Positions 13,262 through 26,173 of a stretch of DNA of 64,000 bases are shown piece after piece. The translations under genes were made by a program, and so were the position numbers. The notes beneath the pieces are model-generated. The model was given only the letters and a program-made list of their open reading frames with translations. It did no database searches and was not told where the DNA came from. The stretch is from Biscogniauxia marginata (lineage: Eukaryota; Ascomycota; Sordariomycetes; Xylariales; Xylariaceae): contig MU404062.1 of NCBI GenBank assembly GCA_022695795.1, forward strand, positions 124,001-188,000, read 5' to 3'. How positions within the stretch are numbered: the first letter of the stretch is position 1; the number at the start of each line of letters is the position of its first letter.

Positions 13262-16200
13262 CAGTCGACACTGTACAAAAAAAAAAGAAGCTCATATGTA
13301 TTCATTCGGATATACACGCGCCCAAGCCGGCCGAGGCTGATGCAAATCAATGTTTAAAAACTACTATCTAGACTTACTGCGGGGGCTGGTTGGAACTAAA
13401 TTTCATTGGGTTATATATACACAGCATTAAGGACGACCTATCATCTCATCTATGTCAAGCAGGTCGATAGGAATAAGAGGGGGTAAATGGTCAACCTCGT
13501 CTGTCAAAAAGGACATAAAAGACAACATCACGGAGGAGCAGCTAAGCCATACGGGAACGCATTTGTATATACATTTCTATCTTTTTTGTCAACTCAGCCA
13601 AGGAACCGGTATCTTTTCGACATACTAAAACATAAGTCATGCATTGGGTCGGTTCTTGTTTTTTTTTTCGTTGCTGGAAGGGAGAGATGCCACACTTATT
13701 TGGTTTTTAAGCAGCGGCAGAGAAGCACATTATTAATCGACAAGAAAAAGGATTCTGTAATTTTTTTTCTTTTGCTCGTGAGGTTTTGAACATGATATCC
13801 CCTTTCGTTCTAATTATATAGTATCACCGCTGCCTTGTCTATGTACGTAGTTGAAACTGCCCTTATACAATAATGCATTGTTTTCAACATTAGATCAGGA
13901 GAGACGATCTAAAGCTCTCGATGTGGTCGCCGGCAGGCCTCCATAGAGGGGAGGGGGGGCTACATCTTCGCTGCCCACTCACGAGGCTGAATAATACTCC
14001 CGCGGCTGCGGATAGACAAGGTGGTAAACGTAGCCGTGGTCTTCATCAGTTCGGCGTCGAGGAGAGCACGGAAGAACAGACTGAGGGCAAGACGGTTCAT
14101 TGCTTTATTCATTCATAATAAGCCCTCGTCAATCAAGTGATCGCTTACTTGATTTATCTGGTCTCTGGTCTCTGGTCTGCTGTGTTCCATATATATACCT
14201 AGGTATGCATACATAACCCCTAAGATTTCCAACAAGAAAAAGATGAAGTTCACGCTATAGTCAGGTAATTACGCATGACCTAAAAGTGTAGGTAGTATGA
14301 ACGAAGGTGGGTCGTCAGAGTAGAGTATATTACGGTCAGTCACGCCATTATCGCGATCGCTTCGACGGAACCCTGGGGCTTACTTGTCATGACCTGTTTT
14401 CCATGGAAGCGAGGTAAAGTGCTCGCCTGGGTCGCTTGCAAATTCGGTATTTACGTGTCTGCTACGTCCCCCACGCTTCTCTGGATCTTGTCCGACTTGT
14501 GTTCTCCACCCGGATACGTAAAATATCCGCCTGCTCACTCTTTTCGTATCCGCATTTCTGCCCGTTGGTTGAGTAGACATGCCGTTCCGACGTAGATCGG
14601 CGACATGCCGAGGCGGGAAGCCGAGTCTTCGACAATGTCTTCCTCGGGGAGGAACCGCCTCGTGCGTGGCTCCCCCTTCCCCCTTTTTTTCCGGGCGTAG
14701 GCAACTGCTTCGTCAAGGCGGCGATGACGGGACGGAACGGACGGAACACGTGTGTTCGTGGTCGCCAAAATGATCCCGACGCTTGCGGTATCCCTACGGA
14801 AGAGATCACATATCTCTACGAGGCAACGGGGCCGAGCGCTCTCCGGTAGCATGATAGTCGGTTCCGCACAAACCCGGAACTCCAGGGAATCCCTTCGTGC
14901 CTCGTCCGGACGCCCCGTTTTCTCGGGGTCCGCGGTTCGAGGCTTTCGGGAAGATGGCTCTTAGTGGTAAGGATGCCCTTGGGTCTGGGTCTGAGTCTGG
15001 GTCTGGGTCTGGAGACTCGTTCTTTGTCGTCCAAGTCGGTTATGCAGGCCGTCGAGATATCCGGCCCTAGCCTTGACTTTAACTCTGAAGTCCTATGCTG
15101 CTTTCTAGGAGGGGAGAAGACAATATTGTGAACTAACCCTCAGCCGTCGACAACGGTTTACCTCCTTGCGCAATTCCCTCCCGCGCACTACAAAACTCCC
15201 GAAACGATTCGTACGGCGGCGATCCCGTCCGAGAACCGTGCCCGGCTTAGTCGTCCGAGATCGCGGACGGTAGATGGCATCAGTCTCGCTTGACCCGCGT
15301 GTACGGAGCCCGGCTACCCTGTGACATTCTCGGCGGCTCCTCCGTGGGTGGCTATGTCAAGCCGACCGTGGACGAGCGATCAGGACTTCAGTTTCATTCA
15401 TCCTGGTCGGCGCCCAGATTGAGATAGATCGCCCACGACGAGGAACTCCCGGATGCTGCGTCTGATCAGGACCCGTTGGATTGCTTTATAAGGGATGTCG
15501 CCACTTTAGTAAGTTGCAATGGAAAGGAATGACAGTGGTAAGCTCTACGGGAAATGTGAAAGTGTAGTCACTCTTCTTTTTCTCCCCTACGGAGGCCTTT
15601 AGCCGGTAATAGATAAATTATTCGGGCATAAAGTAATTTCTCCGGGCCCTTTGCTAGACCCAAAATGTGCTCTCGCGGCATCATATTCGTCATGGCCTCG
15701 TTTCGTTGATGAAGAGCTGGACTGACCCCTGCGACATGCAGACTCTGGGATAGATGAAAAGGAATCTCTCCCCTAGGGACTATCGTAGCTTTTACTAGCG
15801 AAACGGTGAAGAACCACAGGTACAGACCTACGTGGGAACAAAGGGGGTGTTCTGTATGTAAGGAGACCGGCGGCTATGTACTCCTAGTTCCAGCTCTTCG
15901 CGCAACAACTACGTGTGTATCCCCTTATAAGGTCCACATTGTGAAAATAGACATCGGAACCTATACCGTACCTGTTCTTGGAGGCTAGCAGCGCTATAAT
16001 TATATCCGAAGATTATAGGACAAGCCCTCCTGTTCTAGATTCTGGGTCGGCTATCAACTAGATAAGATCTTCCACGAATGAAACTGTGAGCTGGGCGATG
16101 ACGGCCTTCGGGGCGCTACTGTTAAGAAACGATCGGTTTTCTGTCTGCTTCATTATGGACGATGGAGGAGTATGCAGACCGCCATACCCCATTTCGTAGA

Positions 16201-18699
16201 ATACAATCTCCTGTGATGGAAAGTTCGACTAGAATGACGCCTTTAGATTTTGTAGAGGCGGTACTGCAACTAACGGGCTGATATATATAAGCCCTCTCAT
16301 CTGTTTTACTCTGGATAGATATCTTCTTCATTAGAAGACAGACTTCATGCGGCGATTGCTCCTCGTACGACTCCAGGCATCTAAGCTCATCCCATTCGCC
16401 CGCTTCACCCTTGACCTTCTGCGCCTCTTCCCCAGCAACTTTAAGAACCACAGCTGCGTGTGCCGCAGGTTAAGGAGCGAGTACCCCGCTCGCTTGTTAT
16501 CCTACTCCAGACTTTTCCCCCCTGGCCATCTTGAATGTCATACTACGAATGTTCTTCAAGACGTTGCCCCTGAATAAACACGGGCCAATACAAATGTAGA
16601 TCCCAGCAGTTCGATAGATATTAGATGATGTATATAGACTATGAATTAGTTGTGAGACACGATTCCTTCCGACTCAAGAGACTCAAGGCGTTCACCATGT
16701 TTCTTCATGCCGCTAAATATCGGGACTAATTGGATTTATATATCCAAGGTCCAGAATATCTCTATGGGGCTACCGTGATACCTGTTTCAATCCTCTGAGT
16801 ATATTGATTCATTTGCGTTCGTTTATATGTATTAGTTGAATGACGTATCGGAATACGGGGTGTAGCTTGAAACTCCATAATGTGTGTAGATAAGAGACAC
16901 GAACATAGCTTTTTCTTGTTACGTATTGTGCATATTGAGTTGACTTGGAAAAGGACAACCTACCGTTCAAACTAACCGTCGCAAAGGCGCATAATGTATG
17001 AAGTAATGCATAAAAGGCACTGGTTCAAACTAGTGCGAACTCATTAAAGGAGCGGCTTCAAATTCTATACTTCGAAAAATTCAAGCACACATAGATAAAT
17101 CAACAGAAAATGTGGTATTTATTTACGTTGTTTTATTTAGAAGATGGTTTCAAACCTAGGCCTTTATTTAGCCAGTTTTCCAAAACAATATATAGATGAA
17201 TTAGGAAAATAAGTTTACCTTTTATACATACTAGACTTGCAATCATTTTGATGTTGAAATACAGGGCTGTACGACCCTGGTCTCCTGTATCTATATATGT
17301 AGGGGATGGGCCTCGCTCATCCCATCTAGACTCACATTGAACTAATACACTCGATCCTATCCTCATATCTTCGTCTCATCTCAATATCTGAAATATGGAA
17401 ATAAAATCAGACAGTCAGTTTAATTCGGTTGATAAGTTTAACAGCGTCTAGACCTAATGTTCTGCCAGTTCAACGCCGGGCCGTTTGTTGACCATCTCAA
17501 ATCTATGGCACTCATGATATAATAGTACCACAAACTAGAGTTAAGGTTTAACGTCTTTCTATATGGTTAAGCTAATACAACTTTGAAGTATTATCTATAA
17601 TAACCAGTCACCTTGAAATACCGGGGTTCCCCTATATTTCCGGTATGAAAGAGTATCTCGGCTACGGATGTATGACGGCTTATACAGTGAATCCTTATCT
17701 CCTCAGAATAGTCTTCGTCTCTGGGTTGTTCGCCCAAGACAGCATTGGTACAGCCCAACGCGTCTCATATTATTCTAGAAAGACGTGATATGGAAAGTTC
17801 AACATATCATTCTCGAGACATTCTCGAGTTTTAATCACCTTAAATCCTTTCCAATTAATTCGCTCCGTGGTCCTGCGAGACACGTAAACACGCACATATA
17901 CATGTATGCATGCACAGAAACGCATGCAAAAGCTTTGACAGGTAAACTTCGTTGCTTCAAGACTGGTAAGTATTGTATTACCGGGCGAAGGGAGTCCAAT
18001 AAAGTAGCAGACGGCTTCAACCATCTTTCTGGGCCAAACATATTCTAGTGTCCTATGCAGTTGAGAAACTCGATGTTCAATACAAAGCAAGAACCTTGCA
18101 TATGATACACACGGCAGCACGCAGGTGACTCGATCGAGGCATCGTCAACTGCATGGGGTAACTACCGACTGCAATCAGCCGCCTGCTTCACCCCACAGAC
18201 TCGCCCATCGTCATGCGGATATATATGCGCCAACCCTGCTAGCAAGCTCATCCCAGAGTGCAAGACACGCGACAATATACCGAATGAGTATAGAAGTATT
18301 CTTGCACTCCTATTACTATATTTCTTCAGCGTTCTTGCTCCTGGAAAACATGGGTAAATTTTTAATGCCCCATGGCCCTATTGTAGTTTAAATACCTATA
18401 ATCTTTAAAGTATCATAAACAAACTCAACAGAGAGACAGGGAAGTATAACAGAAAAAGAACAAAATCAGGTACCAAGACCCGGCCCAGACTTCCTAACAT
18501 GGAAACATGAAGTACATATGAACTGGGGAGTAGCAGCCGGGAACCGGGAACCAGGGGATTTTCACCATGGTATTCCCGCCATGTCCTCCTGTACGTGCCT
18601 TTGTCCATTTTTCCCATCCTACCATCTGTCATGTGTAGCCGCCAAGCTGCAGCGTGCCGTGGGCCCGGGAACGGATAATCGAATTGTAAAGTAAAGATG
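13262..18699. other. Long gene-poor stretch before the first retrotransposon
   Basis: Starts with the EFR3 3' region. A GC-richer block at about 14380-15300 has overlapping open frames on both strands but no recognisable motif. It carries a hexanucleotide GGGTCT repeat at about 14981-15012. From about 15500 onward the sequence becomes AT-rich and stop-rich. No gene, tRNA or rRNA was recognised. Confidence 0.5.
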
Positions 18700-18704
18700 C
18701 CAAA
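18700..18704. repeat. Left target-site duplication CCAAA of chromovirus copy 1
   Basis: The five bases CCAAA directly precede the TGTTACG start of the 5' LTR. The same five bases directly follow the 3' LTR, which fixes the element's limits. Confidence 0.9.
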
Positions 18705-19063
18705 TGTTACGAGACTCCTAAAATGAGGAAACGCGTGCCACGCACGTGACCCTATCGAATAGGTGAATAGTGGGTGGGGCAACCTACGATTCAATTATTC
18801 AGTTAATTATATGAGAGGAAGGACGAGTATAAGTAAATTAGAATTTCTTTGTATAATTAGTTTCTCCCTTTTTAGCTATTAATTTAAGACTATAGTTACT
18901 TTTTAATACTATAGTGAAAGTACCTTGAAACCTTTTTAACGAATATAACATTATAAATTAATTAAATTAATTTTAATTTATTATTATTTTTAAATCAAGA
19001 AAACCTAATACGTACTTACTTGTGAAGTTAGCTAACTAGGAACACACAAGGAGGTTCGTTATA
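18705..19063 (+). repeat. 5' LTR of chromovirus copy 1
   Basis: 359 bp, starting TGTTACGAGACTCC and ending GGAGGTTCGTTATA. It aligns along its length with 25763-26168. The terminal CA has become TA and other CpA sites are mutated, consistent with RIP. Confidence 0.92.
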
Positions 19064-19299
19064 TTTTAATAGCTCTTTAATTAATGCTTAACATTAGTTT
19101 AAAAGAAGGGACTTTTAATTGAATAATTCCAGGATAAGCATGCCCCTTAAGACCAAAGAGTAACAAGAAAAAAAACAAATAAAAGAATAATAATTAATAA
19201 GCTTTTAAATAAAAGTTTTAAGTCTTTTTATAGTATAATTAAAAGGTTTAAAGGAATTAACACAAGAGTTTATTATAATTGTAGTTAAAAAAGAATTAT

Positions 19300-22200
19300 A
19301 GAAGGACATCTCGAAAGCTCAGTAAAAAGAATTATTTAAGGAAAAAGAAAAGGAGGAGAAAGAAATACCTAAAAAAAAAGACAAATAAACAAGATAATTC
19401 CTACCTCTTAGAAATAAATAACCACCCTTAGACGATAGCGACCTTAATAACTTAAACGACGAAAATAATATAATAACCCCCGACGTAAAGGGTTTTAAAC
19501 TAATTACACTTAATAAATATAATGGGTTAAGCGATTTAAAAGGATTTTTGATTTAAGCTAAAACCTACTTACGGTTTTATTATGGAATAATTACTACTAA
19601 GGAATAAAAGGTTTTCACAATATCTTAGCTCCTCGCTAAAACCGCTTTAACCTGGTTTTAACCAATGTTAAAAAATCATCTAAAAAACGGATCAAACGCT
19701 TAAAAAGACATAAAAAAAGTCTTTAAGAATTATAAAGAGTTTAAAAAACAACTTAGGTCTATATTTAATAATTTAATTCTTAAGTAATAAACCGAAGCTC
19801 GATTTTATAAACTATGACAAGATAAAAAGGCTTTAAATTATGCTATTAAGTTCAAGAAACTCGCAAGTTAATTATAACTACTTATTAAAAGCCTATATTA
19901 CTTATTTTATTAAAGATTAAAGGACTATATAAAAAATAAGCTATATAAAATAAATCTATATAAAAAAAAGAACCTAGGAAAGTTTAATAACTACGTTATA
20001 ATGGCAATTGCCATTAATAATAAGAACTTTAAATAGTACCTTAAAAAGAAAAAGACGGTACAACAAAGGAATGATAATTAGCTGAAAAGAGGAAATCACA
20101 AAAGCGGTACCGGAACTAGAAAAAGCACTAAAACTAAGTTAAACTTCATTAAAATTAACATTATTTAAAAGGAATAAAAAAACGAGATAAATTAACTATT
20201 AAGTGTTTTAATTATAAAAAGAAAGGATATTATAAGAACAAGTACCGAAGTCTTAAGAAATAAGAACTAAAAACAAAAGGGATTTCTCAACCCGAAAAAA
20301 GAGTCGCCGAGGTAAGGGTTTAATTTAAAAACAACGAAAAAATAAACTAAGTATTTATTATCGACATTATTAAGGCAAAAAAGATCGAGGAGACCTTTAT
20401 AAAAAAAGTTTATAAATCTTATTAAGTTAACCGCAAAAACTATTTAAAGAATAACCACTCGTATTTAAGATATTTCACATTAAAATAAACTAAATAAAGA
20501 TATAACGAGGGCGAACTATTATACGTATATGATAATTATAAGCTAAAATACGACTTAGGAATTAAGTCAAACCATAGTGATCTATATTAAAGCCACTATA
20601 AAAACGATAAATACGAAACCTATTAAAGAAAAAGCTAGCATAATAGCTTAAATTAAAGGTTTTATATAAATAATAATTATAATATTTATTAAAGCTCAAA
20701 AGAACATATATCGTTACATTAAAGCTTTTATATTAATAACGCTTATTAAATATATAAAAGTTTTAAAGATAAAGCCGGTTATTATCCTTAAGAACCAGAA
20801 AGTAACGACACGAAAAAAAATAAGTGTATTTACGATGACACCTCACGATAGCCACATTTTTCTCGAGCATGTTATCTTTACCCCGGTTCCGAAAAAAATA
20901 ACGAAATAATTACCAAGAGTTACATGTGTTACACCTTAGTACCATACGACGTACACGACTTACTCGAAACAGGTTTCAAAAAAAACGAGATTAAAAAAGA
21001 ATTATAAGAATTATAAAAGAAACTATATCTTTTATAATGGCTTAAAAAACGAATTAAATATAACATTAATTTATTCGGCTTTATAAAGAAACACTTAACA
21101 AAGTAACAAGTAAAAACACGTGTAATTAAATAAGGCTATAAATAAATCATTAAAGCATACCTTAAAAAAAAAGGAAAACTTTTAAAAATTAATATAAACT
21201 TAAAAGGAGATATCGAGATACCCTTAATAAATAAATTCAATAATTATTTATTTTATTTAAGGATAATCTAGAACTTCAAAAAATTCCGAGTTAATAAAAT
21301 AAACTTAAGTTACAAAAAGGCCCTCGAAAAAGAATTGAAGTTTTAATATGCAAGGTTTTATATAAAAAATAAACCTTTCACCCCCTACTACGTAAAGGGT
21401 AATTAAAGAGACTATCTAAGTAATGATTACTAAAAACACGCTCTTATGAAAGCCTAAGAATAAAAAGACATCCGGGTTATAACAACTAAAAAAAAACTAA
21501 AGAAAAAGGGACGTGGAAAACCAAAAAACGATAAAGGCTCTCGCCAGTAAGGTAACGAGAAGCCATAAATAATAAGTCTTTATATAAAGTCTAGTCAGGA
21601 CTTAATAACACTATTATAACCAGAGTTAAGTATAATAAAAGGAAGTATAAAGCCCTAATAAATTCAAAAGCAAATAAAAGTTATGTCTTAGTAAAGGTAA
21701 CTCAGGAAAACAAAATATTATAAGTATATAAATAAAATCTATATAAATTATAAAACTTTAAAGAAAGCATATTTAATTACGAGAATAATAAAGTACTAAG
21801 AAAAATAATTCCTTTCTCGGTAACTATTTAAAAGCATCTTAAACAAGTTATTTTTAACATTATATACATATTAAATCACGATATAATCTTAGGAATAAAT
21901 TAGCTTAAAAAAAGTAATTCACAAATAAATTTCGAAATAAACACGCTTTATTAAGATTAAAAACAAGAGGAGTTAACCATTATAGGTTATAAGATGAATA
22001 CCGCAAATAACTCTAGAAAAACGGATATAAAAACGAAATATATTATTTATATAATTCGAGTAACCAAGCCTAAAAATCTAACGAAAAGAGTATCGCGTAA
22101 GTACCTCTATTTCTATAAATTGTTTAAAGATAAAATAAAAAAAGAATTACTAAAATATAGCTAATAAAATCATTAAATCTAATTTAAAAAAGGAAAATAA

Positions 22201-25040
22201 TTAAAATAATTTTTAATATATCTTATAAATTAAGAAAAATAAAAAGCATTATAAAAGGGAATCTAGAAAGATCTTAATAAAAGATATATTCGAGAATCTA
22301 AATCCTCGTTAAAATACCCGGTAATTATAATACCTAAAATCGATAAAAACGGAAAGTAACGTGTCGATAAAGAAGGAAACCTAGTGTGGCGACGAGTAAT
22401 TAACTATTAACACCTCAATAAAATAACCAAAAAAAACGGGTATTTATTACCACTAATAAAACTCATAAAAAGATAAATCAACAAAGCTTAAATCTTTATA
22501 ACACTAGACTTTCGCGATAGATATTATATAATTAAAATGGTTAAGGAATACAAATAATATATAACTTTTCGAATAATATATAAATATTATAAGTATAAAG
22601 TTATGCCATTTAGACTTATTAATACACCCGCTACATTTTAACACATAATTATAATAATTCTTCGTAAGTTTTTAAATAAATTTGTATTTATTTACCTAAA
22701 TAATATCCTAATTTACTTAGAAAATGAGAAGAAGTATAAAGAACATATAAAACAAGTGTTAAAAGCCCTAGAAAAGGCGAATTTATTTATTTATTTAATT
22801 AAAAGTGAATAACATATTAAAAAACTAGACTATTTAAGGTTTATAATAAATCTAGGGGAAATCCGCATTTAAAAAAGAAAAATAATAATAATTAAGGATT
22901 AGCTAAAACCTAAGAGTGTCATAAACGTACGCGTATTTCTTGGCTTTATTAACTATGTTAAATAACTCATTAAAGATTTCGGGCGTATCGCTAAACCATT
23001 AATAAAACTAATTACCCTAGTAAAAACAAGAGAGGCTTTCCATTTCATTAAAGAAGCTAAATAGGCTTTTTAGCAGTTAAAGGAAGTTATAACTAATGAA
23101 GTTATATGTAAACTTCTAAACGAAAATAAAAAGAAACAACTAAAAACAAACGCTTTAGATTTCGCTATTAAAGCAGTCTTAGAGCAATTAAAAAATAATG
23201 AGAAATAGTACCCAGTCGCGTACCTATTTAAAGCATTATATAGTGCTAAATTAAACTATTAAATTTATAACAAGGAATTATTAATAGTTATTAAAGCACT
23301 AAAGAAATAAGAACTATGGCTTAACAAAACCAAAAAACCTATTAATATCTACTTAAACCACAAGAACCTTACACGATTCATAATAACATAAACGTTTAAT
23401 TAAAGACATAAGCGTTAAATAATCTTTTTATCTAAGTTTAATTTTAGAATCCAGTATATCAAGGAAAAAGAAAATATCTAAGTAAATCTTCTTAATAAAA
23501 AGGGAGATTATAAATTAAAAATCAACAAAAGAAATATCTAAATGTTTTAACAACAAAATAATGAATTAATTATATTAATTTACATACGAATTAACATAAA
23601 AAACTAGAAATAACGTTTCAAAGAAAATTATAATTAAAAAGAAAAACAATTATAGTTTTAATAAGGATTTAGCGACGAACTTCTCTCGTACAAAAAAAAG
23701 GTATATATACTAAAACGAATGTAAAACGAATTCATTAAAAAATTTCACGAATATCCTTTACACAACCACCAAGGGATTTTTAAAACAGTAAAACGACTTT
23801 AAAAAGAATTCGACTTTCCAGGAATACGACAAATAATCAAAAAAATTATAAAGAATTATAACATTTATAATAAGGCTAAAACATCACGATATAAACCATA
23901 TAAATTACTATAACCAACCTAAATACCTAATAAAGCATAAAATATAATTACATGGGATTTCGTAATAAAACTCCTAAAGTCAAAAGATCTTACCATAAAA
24001 GTACCTTATAATAACATATAAATAATCGTTAATAAACTCACGAAATACGCCTACTTCTTACTATTTAACAAATCAAGCATAATAAAACAATTAGTTTTCA
24101 GCTTCTTAAGAAAGTACGTTAACAAATATAAATTACTAAAACGCGTTATTTTAAACAAAGATAAGTTATTTACGTTAAAATTTTAAACTAGCTTAATAAA
24201 ACGAATAAGAATTAAGTAAAAATTGTTTATAGCGTATTACCTTTAAATCGACAAATAAATAAAAAAATTAAACTAAATAATAAAACAATATTTATAAAGC
24301 TATATTAACTAAGAAATAAATAACTAAGTAAAATTACTATTAATAGTTTAAATAACATATAACACTTCGATTAACGAAAACATAAAAATGTCACTACACG
24401 AGGCAGTGTATAAACAAAAAGCGGAAGCTTAAAAACAACCGATTAAACTCACGAAAACATTAAAAGTCAAAATAAAAGCCCCGAGAATAAAAGTACTATC
24501 TAAAAAGATTTAAGTAATATAATAACGGCTACAAAAAGAATTACAGTTTATTTAAAATAAAATAACAAAGTACTATAATGAAAAAAGAATTAAGGGATTA
24601 ATTCTCAAGAAAGGAGACATGGTTTACTTACTCCGCTAACGACAAGGCGCAATATTAAAAACACTCTAAATTAAAATAAAGCAACTTAGCGAAAAACTTA
24701 AATTTAAGAAATTAAAACTATATAAAATTAAAAAGGTTATTTCGAAAGTTAATTATAAGTTAGTATTATTAAAAGGATTTAAAATATATTTTATATTTTA
24801 TGTTTCGCTTTTAAAATTAATATTAAAAAACGCTATACTAGAAAACCAACTAGAATTTAAGGAAAACCCTAATAAGTACGAAGTAAAAAAGATATTAAAT
24901 TTAAAATAAGTCGAAAATTAATTATAGTATTTAGTTAAATAAAAGGGTTACCCACCAAAAAAAAACACTTAAAAACTATTTAAGCATTTAAAGAACTTAA
25001 TAAATAAAATTAAAGATTTTTACCGCTAAAATATAAATTA
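19300..25040 (+). pseudogene. gag-pol remnant of chromovirus copy 1
   Basis: Former polyprotein, now full of stops. Landmarks: gag zinc knuckle at 20204-20245, where the CCHC positions now read Cys, Tyr, Tyr, Tyr; protease active site at 21661-21669, where Asp-Ser-Gly reads Asn-Ser-Lys; reverse-transcriptase motif A near 22504-22521 (LDFRD, Asp kept); catalytic YxDD at 22693-22704, now YLNN; RNase H at about 23080-23510; integrase zinc-binding region and catalytic core at about 23740-24400; chromodomain at about 24886-25030 (residues LVK-KGYPP recognisable). The loss of catalytic residues shows it is inactive. Domain order is what classifies the element as a chromovirus; the borders are approximate because the frame is broken. 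Confidence 0.85.
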
Positions 25041-25390
25041 ATTAAAAAAGCCTAGACGTCGAAGTCTTGATCTTGCTAGAAAAAACCAAGAAAAGAGGAA
25101 AAGTAGGTCTCGGAAATAAGCAAACTCTACAAAGATTTAGATTAACGCTACGATTTCTCTACACGTTACGATTCTTTAATAAGATATTTCTATTTTTTTT
25201 TTTTACGTTTAACGCGCTTTAAATTCTTTATGGAATTAAAACCTCAAATAACCATTTTACGTAGTTTATTTAATTATAATTTATGCTTAATTTTAAGGCG
25301 TAAAATGCGGTTTATAACTGCCTCTTTAGTAACATAAGTAACCTTATAATGGGATTCCGCTTTTTTAAGCTTAACCTCGATCTTTTAAAA

Positions 25391-25657
25391 TTATTCCGTA
25401 ATTTTAACTACGCTTTTTCGCGAAATACTAAACACGTCACATCGTAATCGACCTAATTTTATGTATTTTACATAACAATTAAAATTTTTCGAAATAATAT
25501 AATTTTTTTTATTACGCTTATAATAAAAATAAGTTATTTCTTTTTTATTATAAAAAGCAACAAAGTTTAAAAGAGCTACCTTGGTTTTAGTTTGTTTTTT
25601 AACTCGACGCGAAATGTTAGAATTTTTTTTGCGAAATTTTATTATACGATAAAACAT
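25391..25657 (-). CDS. Antisense ORF (88 codons) in the 3' part of chromovirus copy 1
   Basis: An ATG-to-stop frame on the strand opposite to the element, lying between the chromodomain and the 3' LTR. It has a same-length, gap-free partner at 46344-46610 in copy 2. The N-terminal 40 residues are very Lys/Arg-rich (SRRVKKQTKTK). Residues 43-73 carry Tyr43, Tyr46, Tyr53, Tyr62, Tyr65 and Cys73. That spacing (2, 6, 8, 2, 7) fits the Zn2Cys6 consensus if the tyrosines (TAT) derive from cysteines (TGT) by RIP. After the stop, the same frame continues with recognisable but interrupted sequence. Function unknown. The present protein has probably lost its metal site, and expression is undocumented. 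It may be a remnant of a conserved antisense gene. Confidence 0.5.
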   Translation of the reverse strand: MFYRIIKFRKKNSNISRRVKKQTKTKVALLNFVAFYNKKEITYFYYKRNKKNYIISKNFNCYVKYIKLGRLRCDVFSISRKSVVKITE

Positions 25658-25748
25658 TATAAATTAAGTTAAAAAAGGCTTAAACCTTTTAATAAATCAA
25701 AAAGAAGGTTAATTAATACTCTTTTTATCTTTAGGACAAAGATTCTCG

Positions 25749-25762
25749 AAGGGAAAGAATAA
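25749..25762 (+). other. Polypurine tract of chromovirus copy 1
   Basis: The purine-rich GAAGGGAAAGAATAA-like stretch directly before the 3' LTR is where plus-strand DNA synthesis would be primed. The matching position in copy 2 is AAAGAGGAAGAATAA on its own sense strand. Confidence 0.6.
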
Positions 25763-26168
25763 TATTACGAGACTCCTAAAATGAGGAAACGCGTACTACG
25801 TATGTGACCCCATTAAATAGGTGAATAGTGAGTAAGGTAACTTACGATTTAACTATTTACTAAATATATGAATAATAAGTAAGGCAACCTACAATTTAAT
25901 TATTTAGTTAATTATATAAGAGAAAGGACAAGTATAAGTAAATTGGAATTTCCTTGTGTAATTAGTTTTTCCCTTTTTAACTATTAATTTAAGATTATAA
26001 TTACTCTTTAATATTATAATGAGAGTACCTTAAAACCTCTCTAACGAACATAATATTATGAATCAATTGAACTAATCTTAACCCATTATTACCTTTAAAT
26101 CAAGAAAACCTAGTACGTACTCACTTGTGAAGTTAGCTGACTAGGAACACACAGGGAGGTTCGTCACA
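25763..26168 (+). repeat. 3' LTR of chromovirus copy 1, with an internal tandem duplication
   Basis: 406 bp, starting TATTACGAGACTCC and ending GGAGGTTCGTCACA. It is 47 bp longer than its 5' partner because a segment of about 47 bp (GAATAGTGAGTAAGG... then GAATAATAAGTAAGG...) is present twice in tandem near 25822-25915, but only once in the 5' LTR. Confidence 0.9.
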
Positions 26169-26173
26169 CCAAA
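26169..26173. repeat. Right target-site duplication CCAAA of chromovirus copy 1
   Basis: Matches 18700-18704 exactly. Confidence 0.9.

Larger units (their letters stand above)
18705..26168 (+). mobile_element. Ty3/gypsy chromovirus copy 1, full length, RIP-inactivated
   Basis: A 7464-bp LTR retrotransposon bounded by direct LTRs and the CCAAA duplication. Reading the plus strand through its many stops gives gag (zinc knuckle), aspartic protease, reverse transcriptase, RNase H, integrase and a C-terminal chromodomain, in the order of fungal chromoviruses. The body is extremely AT-rich. Changes are almost all of the kind expected from RIP (CpA to TpA on either strand, so CAA/CAG to stop, Asp to Asn, Cys to Tyr). 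No long sense-strand frame survives, so it cannot encode its own proteins. An antisense ORF lies between the chromodomain and the 3' LTR. Copy 2 at 45832-53281 is the same family in opposite orientation. Confidence 0.95.

Noticed and set aside
14462..14852. Overlapping minus frames in the GC-rich block
   Set aside because: Arg/Ser-rich frames without any recognisable domain; open frames are expected by chance in GC-rich DNA.
18900..25300. AT-rich block as a centromere or mitochondrial insertion
   Set aside because: It has direct LTRs, a target duplication and recognisable gag-pol order; the AT content is explained by RIP.
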